A stretch of DNA of 64,000 nt, from the NCBI RefSeq assembly GCF_004134865.1, contig NZ_SDPO01000002.1, positions 372,001 to 436,000 of the forward strand. Reading direction: 5' to 3'. The first letter of the stretch is position 1; each line of letters starts with the position of its first letter. Shown one piece after another: positions 20,752-28,773 of this stretch. The notes below the pieces were generated by a model. That model had not been told where the DNA came from, did not search any database, and saw nothing but the letters and a program-made list of their open reading frames with translations. This stretch comes from Agromyces fucosus. GTDB taxonomy: Bacteria > Actinomycetota > Actinomycetes > Actinomycetales > Microbacteriaceae. The position numbers and the translations under genes were made by a program.

Positions 20752-21327
20752 TCAGCCCTTCGCGGCCTTGGCCGCGGCCTTGGCGGCCTGCTTCGTCGCG
20801 CGCACCTTGGCGAGCGACTCGGGGTCGGTGATGTCGGCGACCGAGCGGAAGGCGCCCTCGTCGCCGTACGAACCCGCGGCTTCGCGCCAGCCCGGCGCTG
20901 TCAGCCCGCACTGCTTGCCGAGCAGCGCGAGGAAGATCTTCGCCTTCTGGTCGCCGAAGCCCGGCAGCGCCTTCAGCCGGGCGAGCACCTCGGCACCGCT
21001 CGGCTCGCCCCGGGTCCAGAGAGCGGATGCCTCGCCGCCCCACTGCTCCACGATCGCTGCGGCGAGCGCCTGCACGCGACCGGCCATCGATCCCGGGAAG
21101 CGGTGCACCGCCGGCGTCTGCTTGAACACCTCGACGAAGGCCTCGGGGTCGTAGCTCGCGACGGTCTCGGGGTCGATCGAGCCGATGCGCGAGCGGATCT
21201 TCTCGGGCCCGGCGAACGCCGACTCCATGGTCACCTGCTGGTCGAGGAGCATTCCCGTGAGCAGCGCGAACGCGTCGTCGCTGAGCAGCTCGTCGGCGGC
21301 CTGCTCCCCCGTGATGTGCAATGCCAT
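20752..21327 (-). CDS. HhH-GPD family base-excision repair protein
   Basis: A 191-residue protein. An N-terminal helical segment (LLTGMLLDQQVTMESAFAGP) resembles the DNA-glycosylase HhH-GPD fold opening. The helix-hairpin-helix LKALPGFGDQKAKIFLALLG lies near residues 117-136. The canonical catalytic Lys/Asp and Fe-S cluster Cys ligands are not visible, so it is a divergent, probably small, family member of the kind widespread in actinobacteria. The tail is a Lys/Ala run (QAAKAAAKAAKG). GAAGGA precedes the ATG. Confidence 0.8.
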   Translation of the reverse strand: MALHITGEQAADELLSDDAFALLTGMLLDQQVTMESAFAGPEKIRSRIGSIDPETVASYDPEAFVEVFKQTPAVHRFPGSMAGRVQALAAAIVEQWGGEASALWTRGEPSGAEVLARLKALPGFGDQKAKIFLALLGKQCGLTAPGWREAAGSYGDEGAFRSVADITDPESLAKVRATKQAAKAAAKAAKG

Positions 21328-21462
21328 GCGTCCATCCTTCCACTCGGGCGCCGCGGCATCCGCTCGCTTGTCATTGCGGACGGAAACTGACCGCTTCGTT
21401 GCCTACGCTCGAAGCAGGCGATTCGATGGACGGATCGCACCCCACTCACCGAGGAGTTCACC

Positions 21463-21846
21463 ATGACCTGGAAGATCGAGCTCATCTTCGTGCCCGTCAC
21501 GGATGTCGATCGCGCGAAGGAGTTCTACGTCGAGAAGCTCGGCTTCAACGCCGACCACGATCAGCGGGTCAACGAAGGCCTGCGCTTCGTGCAGCTGACG
21601 CCGCCCGGCTCGGCCTGCTCGATCGCGATCGGCGAGGGCCTCGGCAGCACCATCGAGCCGGGGTCGCTCGACGTCATCCAGGTCGTCATCCCCGATGCCG
21701 ACGCGGCACTCGCCGAGCTGCGCGCCAAGGGCGTCGAGGCCGAGGGCGTCGACGAGCAGGCCTGGGGCCGCTTCATCACGCTGAAGGACCCCGACGGCAA
21801 CCGCTGGACCCTGCAGGAGCTGCCCGACTACAGCCAGCAGGCGTAG
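21463..21846 (+). CDS. VOC (glyoxalase-like) family protein
   Basis: A 127-residue VOC domain opening IELIFVPVTDVDRAKEFYVE, with LKDPDGNRWTLQEL near the end. The first position usually holding a metal His reads Leu-Ile-Phe, so metal binding may be altered. It resembles stand-alone VOC proteins often annotated as glyoxalase or resistance proteins; no substrate is predicted. GAGGAG precedes the ATG. Confidence 0.82.
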   Translation: MTWKIELIFVPVTDVDRAKEFYVEKLGFNADHDQRVNEGLRFVQLTPPGSACSIAIGEGLGSTIEPGSLDVIQVVIPDADAALAELRAKGVEAEGVDEQAWGRFITLKDPDGNRWTLQELPDYSQQA

Positions 21847-21895
21847 GGCGGCAGAGGTAGGCGCCGCGGCACGCGCGCCCGGCCGCGCCCCGTTC

Positions 21896-22041
21896 GGACC
21901 ACTCGTGTCGCACGGGACACCTGACAACTCGTGTCCGGTGCGACACGAGTGGTCCCGGAGTCGTGGGCGGGCGTGTCCGGTGCGACACGAGTGGTCCCAG
22001 GGGCCCGGGCGGCGCGCCCCGTGCGACACGAGTGGTCCCGA
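21896..22041. repeat. Palindromic element and extra direct copies of the GTGCGACACGAGTGGTCC repeat
   Basis: An inverted repeat with 25-bp arms (21896-21920 and 21931-21955, one mismatch, 10-base loop) is followed by two further right-facing copies of its core, starting at 21980 and 22021 (spacing 42 and 41 bp). It lies between convergent genes, so the hairpin may also act as a two-way terminator. The same palindrome occurs near 28472-28530 and at 29808-29869. Confidence 0.8.
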
Positions 22042-22063
22042 GCGCAGCCGGGCGGCGGCGCGG

Positions 22064-23080
22064 CTACGCCACGGCGCGCGTCGACGCACGCACCACGAGC
22101 GTCGGCGCCCGCACGGGCAGGTCCTCCGCCTGCTCGTCGCCGAGCACCGTGAGCACCGCGGCGACCGCATCCCGGCCGAGCAGCGCGAAGTCCTGCCGCA
22201 CGGTCGTCAGCGGCGGCGCGATGTGCTCGGCCTCGGGGATGTCGTCGAAGCCGACGATGCTCACGTCGCCCGGCACCGACCGCCCCTCGGCGCTGAGCGC
22301 ATGGATCAGGCCGAGCGCCATCTGGTCGTTGCCGACGAACACCGCGGTGAAGTCGGGGTCGGATGCCGCGAGCTCGCGTCCGAGCCGGTACCCGCTCGCC
22401 GGCGACCAGTCGCCGACAAGCGGCTCGCGGGCGACGAGCGAATGGGCGGCGAGCACGTCGCGCCAGCCGCGCAGGCGCTCCGGGGCATCCATCGAGTCCT
22501 CAGGCCCTGCAAGGTGACGGATGTCGCGGTGCCCGAGCTCCACGAGGTGCGAGACGGCCCGCCGCGCACCCTCGAACTGGTCGAGCGACACCCGGTGCGC
22601 GAGCCCCGAGCCCTGCGACGCCACGGCGACGAGCGGCACGCCGAGTTCGATGCCCTGCACCGCGTCGACGGCCGTGCGGTGCGCCGCGATCAGCACGATG
22701 GCCTCGACGTTCTGGCGCACGAGCATCTCGGCGGCCGAACGCATCGACGCGGCATCCGTCTCGAGCAGGCTCGCCATGATGACCGCGTACCGGGCATCGC
22801 GCGCCGCCTGGTTGAAGTGCAGCGCCGTGGCCGACGGACCGAAGTCGGGCGCGCCGGTCGTGATCAGGCCGAGGGTGCGCGACCGTCGCGTGACCAGGGC
22901 GCGCGCCGCCTGCGACGGCACGTACCTCAGCTGCTTGATCGCCCGTTCGACGCGGTCGCGCGTGGCGGGACGCACGTTCGGCAGGTCGTTGAGCACCCGT
23001 GACACCGTCTGGTGCGATACGCCGGCGAGCCGGGCCACATCGAAGATGGTGGCCGCGCGCGCCTTGTCGTCTTCACTCAC
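22064..23080 (-). CDS. LacI-family regulator of the galactofuranose-type importer
   Basis: A 338-residue LacI regulator starting at GTG. HTH: ATIFDVARLAGVSHQTVSRV at residues 10-29; hinge around YVPSQAARAL; sugar-binding domain after residue 65 with the family FVGNDQMALGL and IVGFDDIPEAEH motifs. It is downstream of yjfF on the same strand, so it is probably the last gene of the ytf-type operon. The TGTGAGCGCTCACA palindromes upstream of the binding-protein gene are its likely targets. It closely resembles the regulator at 38403-39431 in the LTTVRQDF region. Confidence 0.87.
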   Translation of the reverse strand: MSEDDKARAATIFDVARLAGVSHQTVSRVLNDLPNVRPATRDRVERAIKQLRYVPSQAARALVTRRSRTLGLITTGAPDFGPSATALHFNQAARDARYAVIMASLLETDAASMRSAAEMLVRQNVEAIVLIAAHRTAVDAVQGIELGVPLVAVASQGSGLAHRVSLDQFEGARRAVSHLVELGHRDIRHLAGPEDSMDAPERLRGWRDVLAAHSLVAREPLVGDWSPASGYRLGRELAASDPDFTAVFVGNDQMALGLIHALSAEGRSVPGDVSIVGFDDIPEAEHIAPPLTTVRQDFALLGRDAVAAVLTVLGDEQAEDLPVRAPTLVVRASTRAVA

Positions 23081-23154
23081 CGGTTCCGTCGGCTCCTGCC
23101 CGGCGCTTCCGCGCGCTCTCTGTGCTGCACATCATTATCCGAGACGGCAGCCCG

Positions 23155-24204
23155 CTATCGCCGCCGCGACGTGAGCACCTTCTGCAGGATGATGAAGACG
23201 AGCAGCAGCGCGCCGATGAAGATCTTCGTCCACCACGACGAGAGGGTGCCCTCGAACGTGATGATCGTCTGGATGATGCCGAGCACCAGCACGCCGAGCA
23301 CCGACCCGAGCACGAATCCGTAGCCGCCCGTGAGCAGGGTACCGCCGATCACAACGGCGGCGATCGCGTCGAGCTCGGTGCCGATCGCCGTGAGCGGGTA
23401 CCCCGACAGCGTGTAGAAGGTGAAGAGCACGCCGGCGAGGCCCGAGCAGAACCCGCTGATCACGTAGACGAGCACCTTGGTGCGGGCCACGGGCAGGCCC
23501 ATGAGCAGGCCGCTCTGCTCCCCGCCGCCGATCGCGTACACGGTGCGGCCGAACCGCGTGGCGTGCAGCACCCAGACCGCGATGGCCACGACGACGACCG
23601 CGATGATGACGCTCGGGGTGATCGAGAGGTTGCCGCCGAGCGGGATGCGCGCGACGGCGAGCTGCACGAACGTCGGGTCGGTGATCGAGATGGAGCTCTG
23701 GCTGATCACGTAGCAGAGCCCGCGGGCCAGGAACATGGCCGCGAGGGTCGCGATGAACGGCTGCACCTTGAAGACGTGGATCATGAGCCCGACGAGCAGG
23801 CCCAGGATGCTCGTCAGCACGAGGATCAGCGGGATCACCGCCGCGGGAGACCACCCCGTCTGCAGGAGGCTCGCGGCGATCATGCCGCTGAGCGCCACGA
23901 CGGCGCCCACCGAGAGGTCGATGCCGCCCGTGAGGATCACGAACGTCATGCCCACGGCGAGCACGATCAGGTACGAGTTGTCGACGAGCAGGTTGAGCAG
24001 CACCTGCCCCGAGAAGAAGCCGCGGTAGCGCACGCCGCCCGCGATGAAGATGACGACGAAGAGCACGGCGGTGACCGTGACGGGACCGTACTTCGGGCTG
24101 GTCAGCAGGTTCCGGATGCGTCGTGCCAGACCCGCTCGGGGGGCCGGGCCGCTCGGGCCACTGCTGCGAAGGGGACGCTCCGGGGCGTCGAGGAGCTTCG
24201 TCAT
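23155..24204 (-). CDS. yjfF: Sugar ABC permease, YjfF type
   Basis: A 349-residue CUT2 permease with eight to ten hydrophobic segments and the RbsC-like ILTGGIDLSVGAVVALSG motif near residue 90 and AVVIGGTLLTGGYG near 270. The ATG at 24204 overlaps the previous permease stop as ATGA. Two different CUT2 permeases in one operon is the YtfT/YjfF arrangement, which imports galactofuranose in E. coli. Substrate assignment here rests on that gene order. Confidence 0.85.
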   Translation of the reverse strand: MTKLLDAPERPLRSSGPSGPAPRAGLARRIRNLLTSPKYGPVTVTAVLFVVIFIAGGVRYRGFFSGQVLLNLLVDNSYLIVLAVGMTFVILTGGIDLSVGAVVALSGMIAASLLQTGWSPAAVIPLILVLTSILGLLVGLMIHVFKVQPFIATLAAMFLARGLCYVISQSSISITDPTFVQLAVARIPLGGNLSITPSVIIAVVVVAIAVWVLHATRFGRTVYAIGGGEQSGLLMGLPVARTKVLVYVISGFCSGLAGVLFTFYTLSGYPLTAIGTELDAIAAVVIGGTLLTGGYGFVLGSVLGVLVLGIIQTIITFEGTLSSWWTKIFIGALLLVFIILQKVLTSRRR

Positions 24205-25247
24205 GATGCCGCCACCCCCTTGCCGGCGCGCAGAGCCAGTCTTCGCCGGAAGCCGCTCAGCGCCTCGGTCGTGGTCGGCGACTGCAGCAGGCACACGATC
24301 GTCACGACCGCCGCCTTGAACACCATCGTCGCGATCGGCGGGATGCCGACCGTGTACACCGTGGTCACGAGCGTCTGGATCACGAGGGCGCCGACGAGCG
24401 TGCCGACGAGCGAGTAGCGGCCGCCCGCGAGGGACGTGCCGCCGATCACGACCGCGAGGATCGCGTCGAGCTCGATGAACAGTCCCGTGTTGTTGGCGTC
24501 GGCCGCGGCCGTGTTCGCCGTGAGGATGAGGCCCGCGATCGCCGCGCACAGCGCGCTGAACGTGTAGACGACGAAGAGGAGGCCCCGCGCCCGCACGCCC
24601 GCCTGGCGGCTCGCCTCGGGGTTGATGCCGACCGATTCGATGAACATGCCGAGCGCCGTGCGCCGGGTGACGAGCGCGGCGATGCCGAACACGACGGCCG
24701 CGATGATCACCGCGATGGGGATGCCGAACCAGAAGCCGGATCCCAGCGCCTTGAACGGCGGGCTGTTCACCGTGATGATCTGCCCCTCGGTGATGAGCAT
24801 CGCCACGCCCCGACCGGCGGTCATGAGGATGAGGGTCGCGATGATCGGCTGGATGCCGAGCACCGCGACGAGGAACCCGTTCCACATGCCGAGCACGAGC
24901 GAGATGATCAGCGCTACCGTCACGGCGACGGCGACGGTCGCGGGGTTCGCCGGCTCGGGCGAGCCGAGGATGATCGAGCAGGCGACCGCGCCCGAGATCG
25001 CCGCGACGGCGCCGACCGACAGGTCGATGCCCCGCGTCGCGATCACGAGCGTCATGCCGACCGCGATGATCAGCGTCGGCGCGCCGTTCCGGAGGATGTC
25101 GATCAGGCTGCCGAAGAGGTGGCCGTCGCGCAGCGTCACCGCGAAGAAGCCGGGGAACGCGATCAGGTTGATCGTGAACAGCACGAGCAGCATCACGATC
25201 GGCCAGAACAGCCGGCTCGCGACGAGCCTGGCGAGCAGGGCGCTCAT
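24201..25247 (-). CDS. ytfT: Sugar ABC permease, YtfT type
   Basis: A 348-residue CUT2 permease with the ATRGIDLSVGAVAAISGAVA motif near residue 85 and AVVIGGTSLAGGRYSL near 285. It is start-coupled to the ATPase gene (ATGA at 25244-25247) and to yjfF (ATGA at 24201-24204). It forms the membrane pore as a heterodimer with the yjfF product (inference from the YtfT/YjfF precedent). Confidence 0.85.
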   Translation of the reverse strand: MSALLARLVASRLFWPIVMLLVLFTINLIAFPGFFAVTLRDGHLFGSLIDILRNGAPTLIIAVGMTLVIATRGIDLSVGAVAAISGAVACSIILGSPEPANPATVAVAVTVALIISLVLGMWNGFLVAVLGIQPIIATLILMTAGRGVAMLITEGQIITVNSPPFKALGSGFWFGIPIAVIIAAVVFGIAALVTRRTALGMFIESVGINPEASRQAGVRARGLLFVVYTFSALCAAIAGLILTANTAAADANNTGLFIELDAILAVVIGGTSLAGGRYSLVGTLVGALVIQTLVTTVYTVGIPPIATMVFKAAVVTIVCLLQSPTTTEALSGFRRRLALRAGKGVAAS

Positions 25248-26959
25248 CGGGGGTCTCCTGTGGGGTCGGTGGGAGTGGGGTCGGTGTCTGATGCCGCGGA
25301 GTCATGGGGGCGGTCGGCGCCGGGCACACCGGGCACGGCGGGCACGGCGGGCACGGCGGGCACGGCGGGCACGGCGGGCACGGCGGCCCCGGCGAGCGGC
25401 ATGCCTGCCGAGGCATCCGGAACCTCGTCGTCGCTCGAGCCCTCGGCGATGAGCGCGAGGAGCGAGTCGACCGTGAGCCCGTCGTTCTCGAGGTCTGCGA
25501 CGACGTGGCGGTCGCGCAGCACCACGATGCGGTGGCTGAGGCGCAGCACCTCCTCGAGCTCGGCCGAGATGAACAGCACGCTCATGCCGTTCTCGGCGAG
25601 GTTGAAGACGAGCTTCTGGATCTCGGCCTTCGCCCCGATGTCGATGCCGCGGGTGGGCTCGTCGAGGATGAGGAGTCGCGGTGCGATGGCGAGCCAGCGC
25701 GCGAGGAGCACCTTCTGCTGGTTGCCGCCCGACAGGTTGCGCACGAGGGCGTCGGGGTTGCCGGGCCGGATGTTGAGCGCCTGGATGTAGCTCTGCGTGA
25801 GCTCGTCGCGCCGCTTCGCGGGAATCGGCCGGAACCACCCGCGGTCGGCCTGCAGCGCGAGCACGATGTTGTCGCGCACCGTGAGGTCGCCGACGACGCC
25901 CTCGTCGCGGCGGTTCTCGGACGAATAGGCGATGCGGTTCGAGATCGCCTGCCGCGGCGTGCGGAGCTTCGTGACCTTGCCCCGGATCGCGAGCTCGCCC
26001 TGGTCGGCGCGATCGATGCCGCCGAGCAGTCGCGCAAGTTCGGTGCGGCCGGAGCCGAGGAGTCCCGCGAGACCCACGACCTCGCCGGCCGCGATGGGGA
26101 GATCGGCCGGGTTGATCGCCCCGCGCCGCCCGAGGCCCTCGGCATTCACGAAGAGCGCGGCATCCGATTCGTCGACGACCACCGAGCGGGCGCGCTGCTC
26201 GAGGTCGTCGAGGGTCGTCAACTCCTTGCCGATCATCTTCTGCACGAGGTCGATGCGCAGCAGCTCCTCGACGAGGTACTCCCCCACGAGGCTGCCGTTG
26301 CGGAGCACCGTGAGGCGGTCGCAGATCTCGTACACCTGGTCGAGGAAGTGCGAGACGAAGAGGATCGCGACGCCCTGCTCCTTGAGCGAGCGGATGACGC
26401 GGAAGAGCTCGGCGACCTCGTCGGCGTCGAGGCTCGAGGTGGGCTCGTCGAGGATGAGCACCTTGGCCTGCACGTCGATCGCGCGGGCGATCGCGACGAG
26501 CTGCTGCACCGCGAGCGAGTGGTCGCCGAGGAGCGACCCTGGGTCGAGGTCGAGGTTCAGGCCCTCGAGCAGCGCGGCCGCGCGGCGGCGCATCGCCCGC
26601 CAGTCGATCGAGCCGAACCGGCGGGGCTCCCGCCCGAGCATGATGTTCTCGGCGACGGAGAGGTTCGGCAGGAGGTTGACCTCCTGGTAGACCGTCGAGA
26701 TGCCCGCCGCCTGCGCCTGGGCGGGACCGCTGAACGACACCTGGTCGCCCGCGAGGGTGATGGTGCCTGCGTCGATGCCGTAGACGCCGGTGAGCGCCTT
26801 GATCAGCGTGGACTTGCCCGCGCCGTTCTCGCCCATGAGCGAGTGCACCTCGCCGGGGAACATGCGGAAGTCGACGCCGTCGAGTGCCTTCACACCGGGG
26901 AAGGCGATCGAGATGCCCTGCATCTCGATGACCGGCTCGGCGACGGATGTCTGGGTCAC
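25244..26959 (-). CDS. ytfR: Sugar ABC ATPase (two NBDs), YtfR type, with Val-Pro-Ala repeat tail
   Basis: A CUT2-type ATPase of about 571 residues with two nucleotide-binding domains. The first has Walker [10 protein letters not shown], and LILDEPTSSLD as Walker B; the second has [19 protein letters not shown] and [13 protein letters not shown] prefer the GTG at 26959, since GGAGAG lies 4 bases upstream; an ATG at 26971 is possible. The C-terminal extension of about 60 residues holds a run of Val-Pro-Ala triplets, encoded by 9-bp tandem repeats, absent from normal family members. It energises import with the ytfT and yjfF products. Confidence 0.9.
   Translation of the reverse strand: MTQTSVAEPVIEMQGISIAFPGVKALDGVDFRMFPGEVHSLMGENGAGKSTLIKALTGVYGIDAGTITLAGDQVSFSGPAQAQAAGISTVYQEVNLLPNLSVAENIMLGREPRRFGSIDWRAMRRRAAALLEGLNLDLDPGSLLGDHSLAVQQLVAIARAIDVQAKVLILDEPTSSLDADEVAELFRVIRSLKEQGVAILFVSHFLDQVYEICDRLTVLRNGSLVGEYLVEELLRIDLVQKMIGKELTTLDDLEQRARSVVVDESDAALFVNAEGLGRRGAINPADLPIAAGEVVGLAGLLGSGRTELARLLGGIDRADQGELAIRGKVTKLRTPRQAISNRIAYSSENRRDEGVVGDLTVRDNIVLALQADRGWFRPIPAKRRDELTQSYIQALNIRPGNPDALVRNLSGGNQQKVLLARWLAIAPRLLILDEPTRGIDIGAKAEIQKLVFNLAENGMSVLFISAELEEVLRLSHRIVVLRDRHVVADLENDGLTVDSLLALIAEGSSDDEVPDASAGMPLAGAAVPAVPAVPAVPAVPAVPGVPGADRPHDSAASDTDPTPTDPTGDPR
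25321..25392. repeat. 9-bp tandem repeat encoding Val-Pro-Ala units
   Basis: About eight units of CGGGCACGG inside the 3' end of the ytfR-type gene. Because the unit is 9 bp, copy-number change by slippage would lengthen or shorten the tail by three residues without frameshift. Confidence 0.9.
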
Positions 26960-27066
26960 GAGTCTCTCCATCGAGGTTGTGACGGCATCCGCTCGCTGCG
27001 GTGCCGTGGGTCGAGAGTAGGGCACGGCGGGTGTGCGACGTGGACGTCCGCACACCCGCCGGGCCG

Positions 27067-27100
27067 CGAGCGAGCGGATGCCGCGGCATCCACTCGCTCG
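27067..27100. terminator. Stem-loop between the ytfQ- and ytfR-type genes
   Basis: A 34-bp, almost perfect inverted repeat (one C/A mismatch, palindromic GGATGCCGCGGCATCC core) begins 4 bases after the binding-protein stop and precedes the ATPase gene by about 110 bp. It probably protects the upstream mRNA or terminates part of transcription, giving more binding protein than ATPase. Confidence 0.6.
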
Positions 27101-27104
27101 GAAC

Positions 27105-28091
27105 TCAGTACTGGCGGTCGGGCAGTGCCTCGATGGCCTGCTCCTGGGTGAACGTGGTCTCCTCCGTGATGATGCGAGGCTCCACCGTGCCGCCGTCGTT
27201 GAGGGTCTTGATGATGTCGACGAGCTGTGCGCCGAGCAGCGGCGAGCACTCCACGATGAAGTTGATCTTGCCGTCGGCGAGGGCCTGCATGCCGTCCTTC
27301 ACCGCGTCGACCGTGACGATCTTGATGTCCTGCCCGGGAACGAGGCCGGCCGCCTCGATCGCCTCGATCGCACCGAGACCCATGTCGTCGTTGTGCGCGT
27401 ACACGAGGTCGATGTCGGGGTTCGACTTCAGCATCGCCTCCATGACCTGCTTGCCGCCCGCACGGGTGAAGTCGCCGGTCTGGCTCTCGATGACCTCGAG
27501 GTTGGGGTTCTCGGCGATGACGTCCGCGAAGCCCTCGGCCCGGTCGATCGCCGGAGCGGCGCCCGTCGTGCCCTCGAGCTGGACGATGTTCACCGGCTCG
27601 GTGACATCGGCGTACTCGTCGAGCACCCACTGGCCGGCCTTCTTGCCCTCCTCGATGAAGTCGGAGCCGAGGAACGAGACGTAGAGCGACTCGTCCTTGC
27701 TGTCGACCGCGCGGTCGGTGAGCACGACCGGGATGCCGGCGGCCTTGGCCTCGTTGAGCACCGCGTCCCAGCCGGTCTCGACGACGGGCGAGAAGGCGAT
27801 GTAGTCGACGCCCTGCTGGATGTACGACCGGATCGCCTTGATCTGGTTCTCCTGCTTCTGCTGCGCGTCGGAGAACTTGAGCTCGATGCCCGCCTCTTCG
27901 AACGACGCCTGGATGTCCTTGGTGTTCGCGGTGCGCCAGCCCGACTCGGCGCCGACCTGCGCGAAGCCGACGACGAGCTCGTCGAGCGCCTTGGGACCCT
28001 CGGCCGCTCCGGTTCCGCCGTCGCCGCCCGCGCAACCGGCGAGTACGAGAGCGAGGGATGCCGCTGCGGCGATGCCGATCAGCTTCTTCAT
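27105..28091 (-). CDS. ytfQ: Sugar-binding lipoprotein, YtfQ type
   Basis: A 328-residue periplasmic-binding protein (RbsB/type I fold). Lipoprotein signal: MKKLIGIAAAASLALVLAGC, with the lipobox Cys at 20. The mature part has LVVGFAQVGAESGWRTANTK, AFSPVVETGWDAVL and AHNDDMGLGAIEA, matching galactofuranose-binding YtfQ-like proteins. An AAGGAGG ribosome site lies 6 bases before the ATG, the strongest in the operon. It is first in the operon; two operators lie upstream. Confidence 0.9.
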   Translation of the reverse strand: MKKLIGIAAAASLALVLAGCAGGDGGTGAAEGPKALDELVVGFAQVGAESGWRTANTKDIQASFEEAGIELKFSDAQQKQENQIKAIRSYIQQGVDYIAFSPVVETGWDAVLNEAKAAGIPVVLTDRAVDSKDESLYVSFLGSDFIEEGKKAGQWVLDEYADVTEPVNIVQLEGTTGAAPAIDRAEGFADVIAENPNLEVIESQTGDFTRAGGKQVMEAMLKSNPDIDLVYAHNDDMGLGAIEAIEAAGLVPGQDIKIVTVDAVKDGMQALADGKINFIVECSPLLGAQLVDIIKTLNDGGTVEPRIITEETTFTQEQAIEALPDRQY

Positions 28092-28187
28092 CGTGAACCT
28101 CCTTGTTCAGTGATCCGGCCGGATGCGCTGCGAGCTCCTGGTGCCGGGCGGCCAGATCATTCCGGCCGTGATCGGATGTTAGCGTTC

Positions 28188-28207
28188 ACTTGTGAGCGCT
28201 CACAAGT
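28188..28207. promoter_or_regulatory. LacI-type operator, perfect 20-bp palindrome
   Basis: ACTTGTGAGCGCTCACAAGT is a perfect palindrome with central CG, about 97 bp before the ytfQ start. A TATGAA -10-like hexamer on the minus strand lies just upstream (28212-28219), so the site would cover the transcription start. Confidence 0.75.
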
Positions 28208-28293
28208 GGCAGATTCATAACGTCTTGATCACGGTGGGGCACGAGTGCCGGGCGAGTCATGGACGCTCGTCGAGGCCTCCGCTGCTCGGACAA

Positions 28294-28307
28294 TGTGAGC
28301 GCTCATA
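28294..28307. promoter_or_regulatory. Second LacI-type operator upstream of ytfQ
   Basis: TGTGAGCGCTCATA differs at one position from the core of the 28188-28207 site. The two centres are 103 bp apart, close to ten helical turns, which suits repression by DNA looping. Confidence 0.65.
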
Positions 28308-28355
28308 ATGCGTGCCCGCGACCGGGCCGTAGTTGCGTCGCCCGCGCCCGCCCGC

Positions 28356-28494
28356 CCGCTCGGACCACTCGTGTCAAACCCTTCCGCTCGGACACTCGCG
28401 TCGCGCCCTGCCGCCCGGACCACCGTGTCGCGCCCTCCCGCTCGGATCACGCGCGTCGCGCCCTCCCGCTCGGACCACTCGTCTCGCACCGGAC
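28356..28494. repeat. Left array: five 27/28-bp direct repeats
   Basis: Units start at 28356, 28384, 28411, 28438 and 28466 and read CCGCTCGGACCACTCGTGTC with a variable GCGCCCT tail. They contain the reverse complement of the GTGCGACACGAGTGG core. The last unit forms the left arm of a palindrome with the right array. Confidence 0.85.
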
Positions 28495-28530
28495 ACATGA
28501 CATCCGTGGTCCCGTGCGACACGAGGGGTC
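28472..28530. repeat. Palindromic element, copy 2 (junction of the two arrays)
   Basis: An imperfect inverted repeat around the loop ACATGACATCCGT, almost the same arrangement as at 29808-29869 (loop CATGACATCCAT). It joins the left-facing and right-facing repeat arrays head to head. Confidence 0.75.
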
Positions 28531-28770
28531 CCGTGCGAGATGAGTGGTCCCATCCGGCATGGGTCGGTGCGAAACGAGAGGTCCCGTGCGATAGGAGGAG
28601 TCCCGTGCGACACGAGTCGTCTCCTACGGCGGCAGGTCGGCGCGAAACGAGGGGTCCCGCGCGAGACGAAACGTCCCGCGCGACACGAGTGGTCCCCCAC
28701 GGCAGCGCGTCGGCGCGAATCGAGGGGTCCAGCGCGAGAGGAAGGGTGCCGCGCGACACGCCGGGTCCCG
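28514..28770. repeat. Right array: 73-bp higher-order tandem repeat, about 3.5 copies
   Basis: Full periods begin at 28567, 28640 and 28713 (spacing exactly 73). Each is built as 19 + 19 + 35 bp subunits beginning GTGCGA or GCGCGA and ending GGTCCC or a variant. A preceding partial unit begins at 28514. The array stops 3 bases before the stop codon of the AbiEi/DUF559-type gene. Confidence 0.85.
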
Positions 28771-28773
28771 ACC

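Noticed and set aside
23155..25416. A 753-residue frame that would fuse yjfF to upstream sequence
   Set aside because: Homology starts at the ATG at 24204 with an ATGA overlap; the extension is the shadow of ytfT.
28356..28770. CRISPR array
   Set aside because: Repeats are contiguous or share degenerate flanks, there are no unique spacers of constant length, and no cas genes are present.
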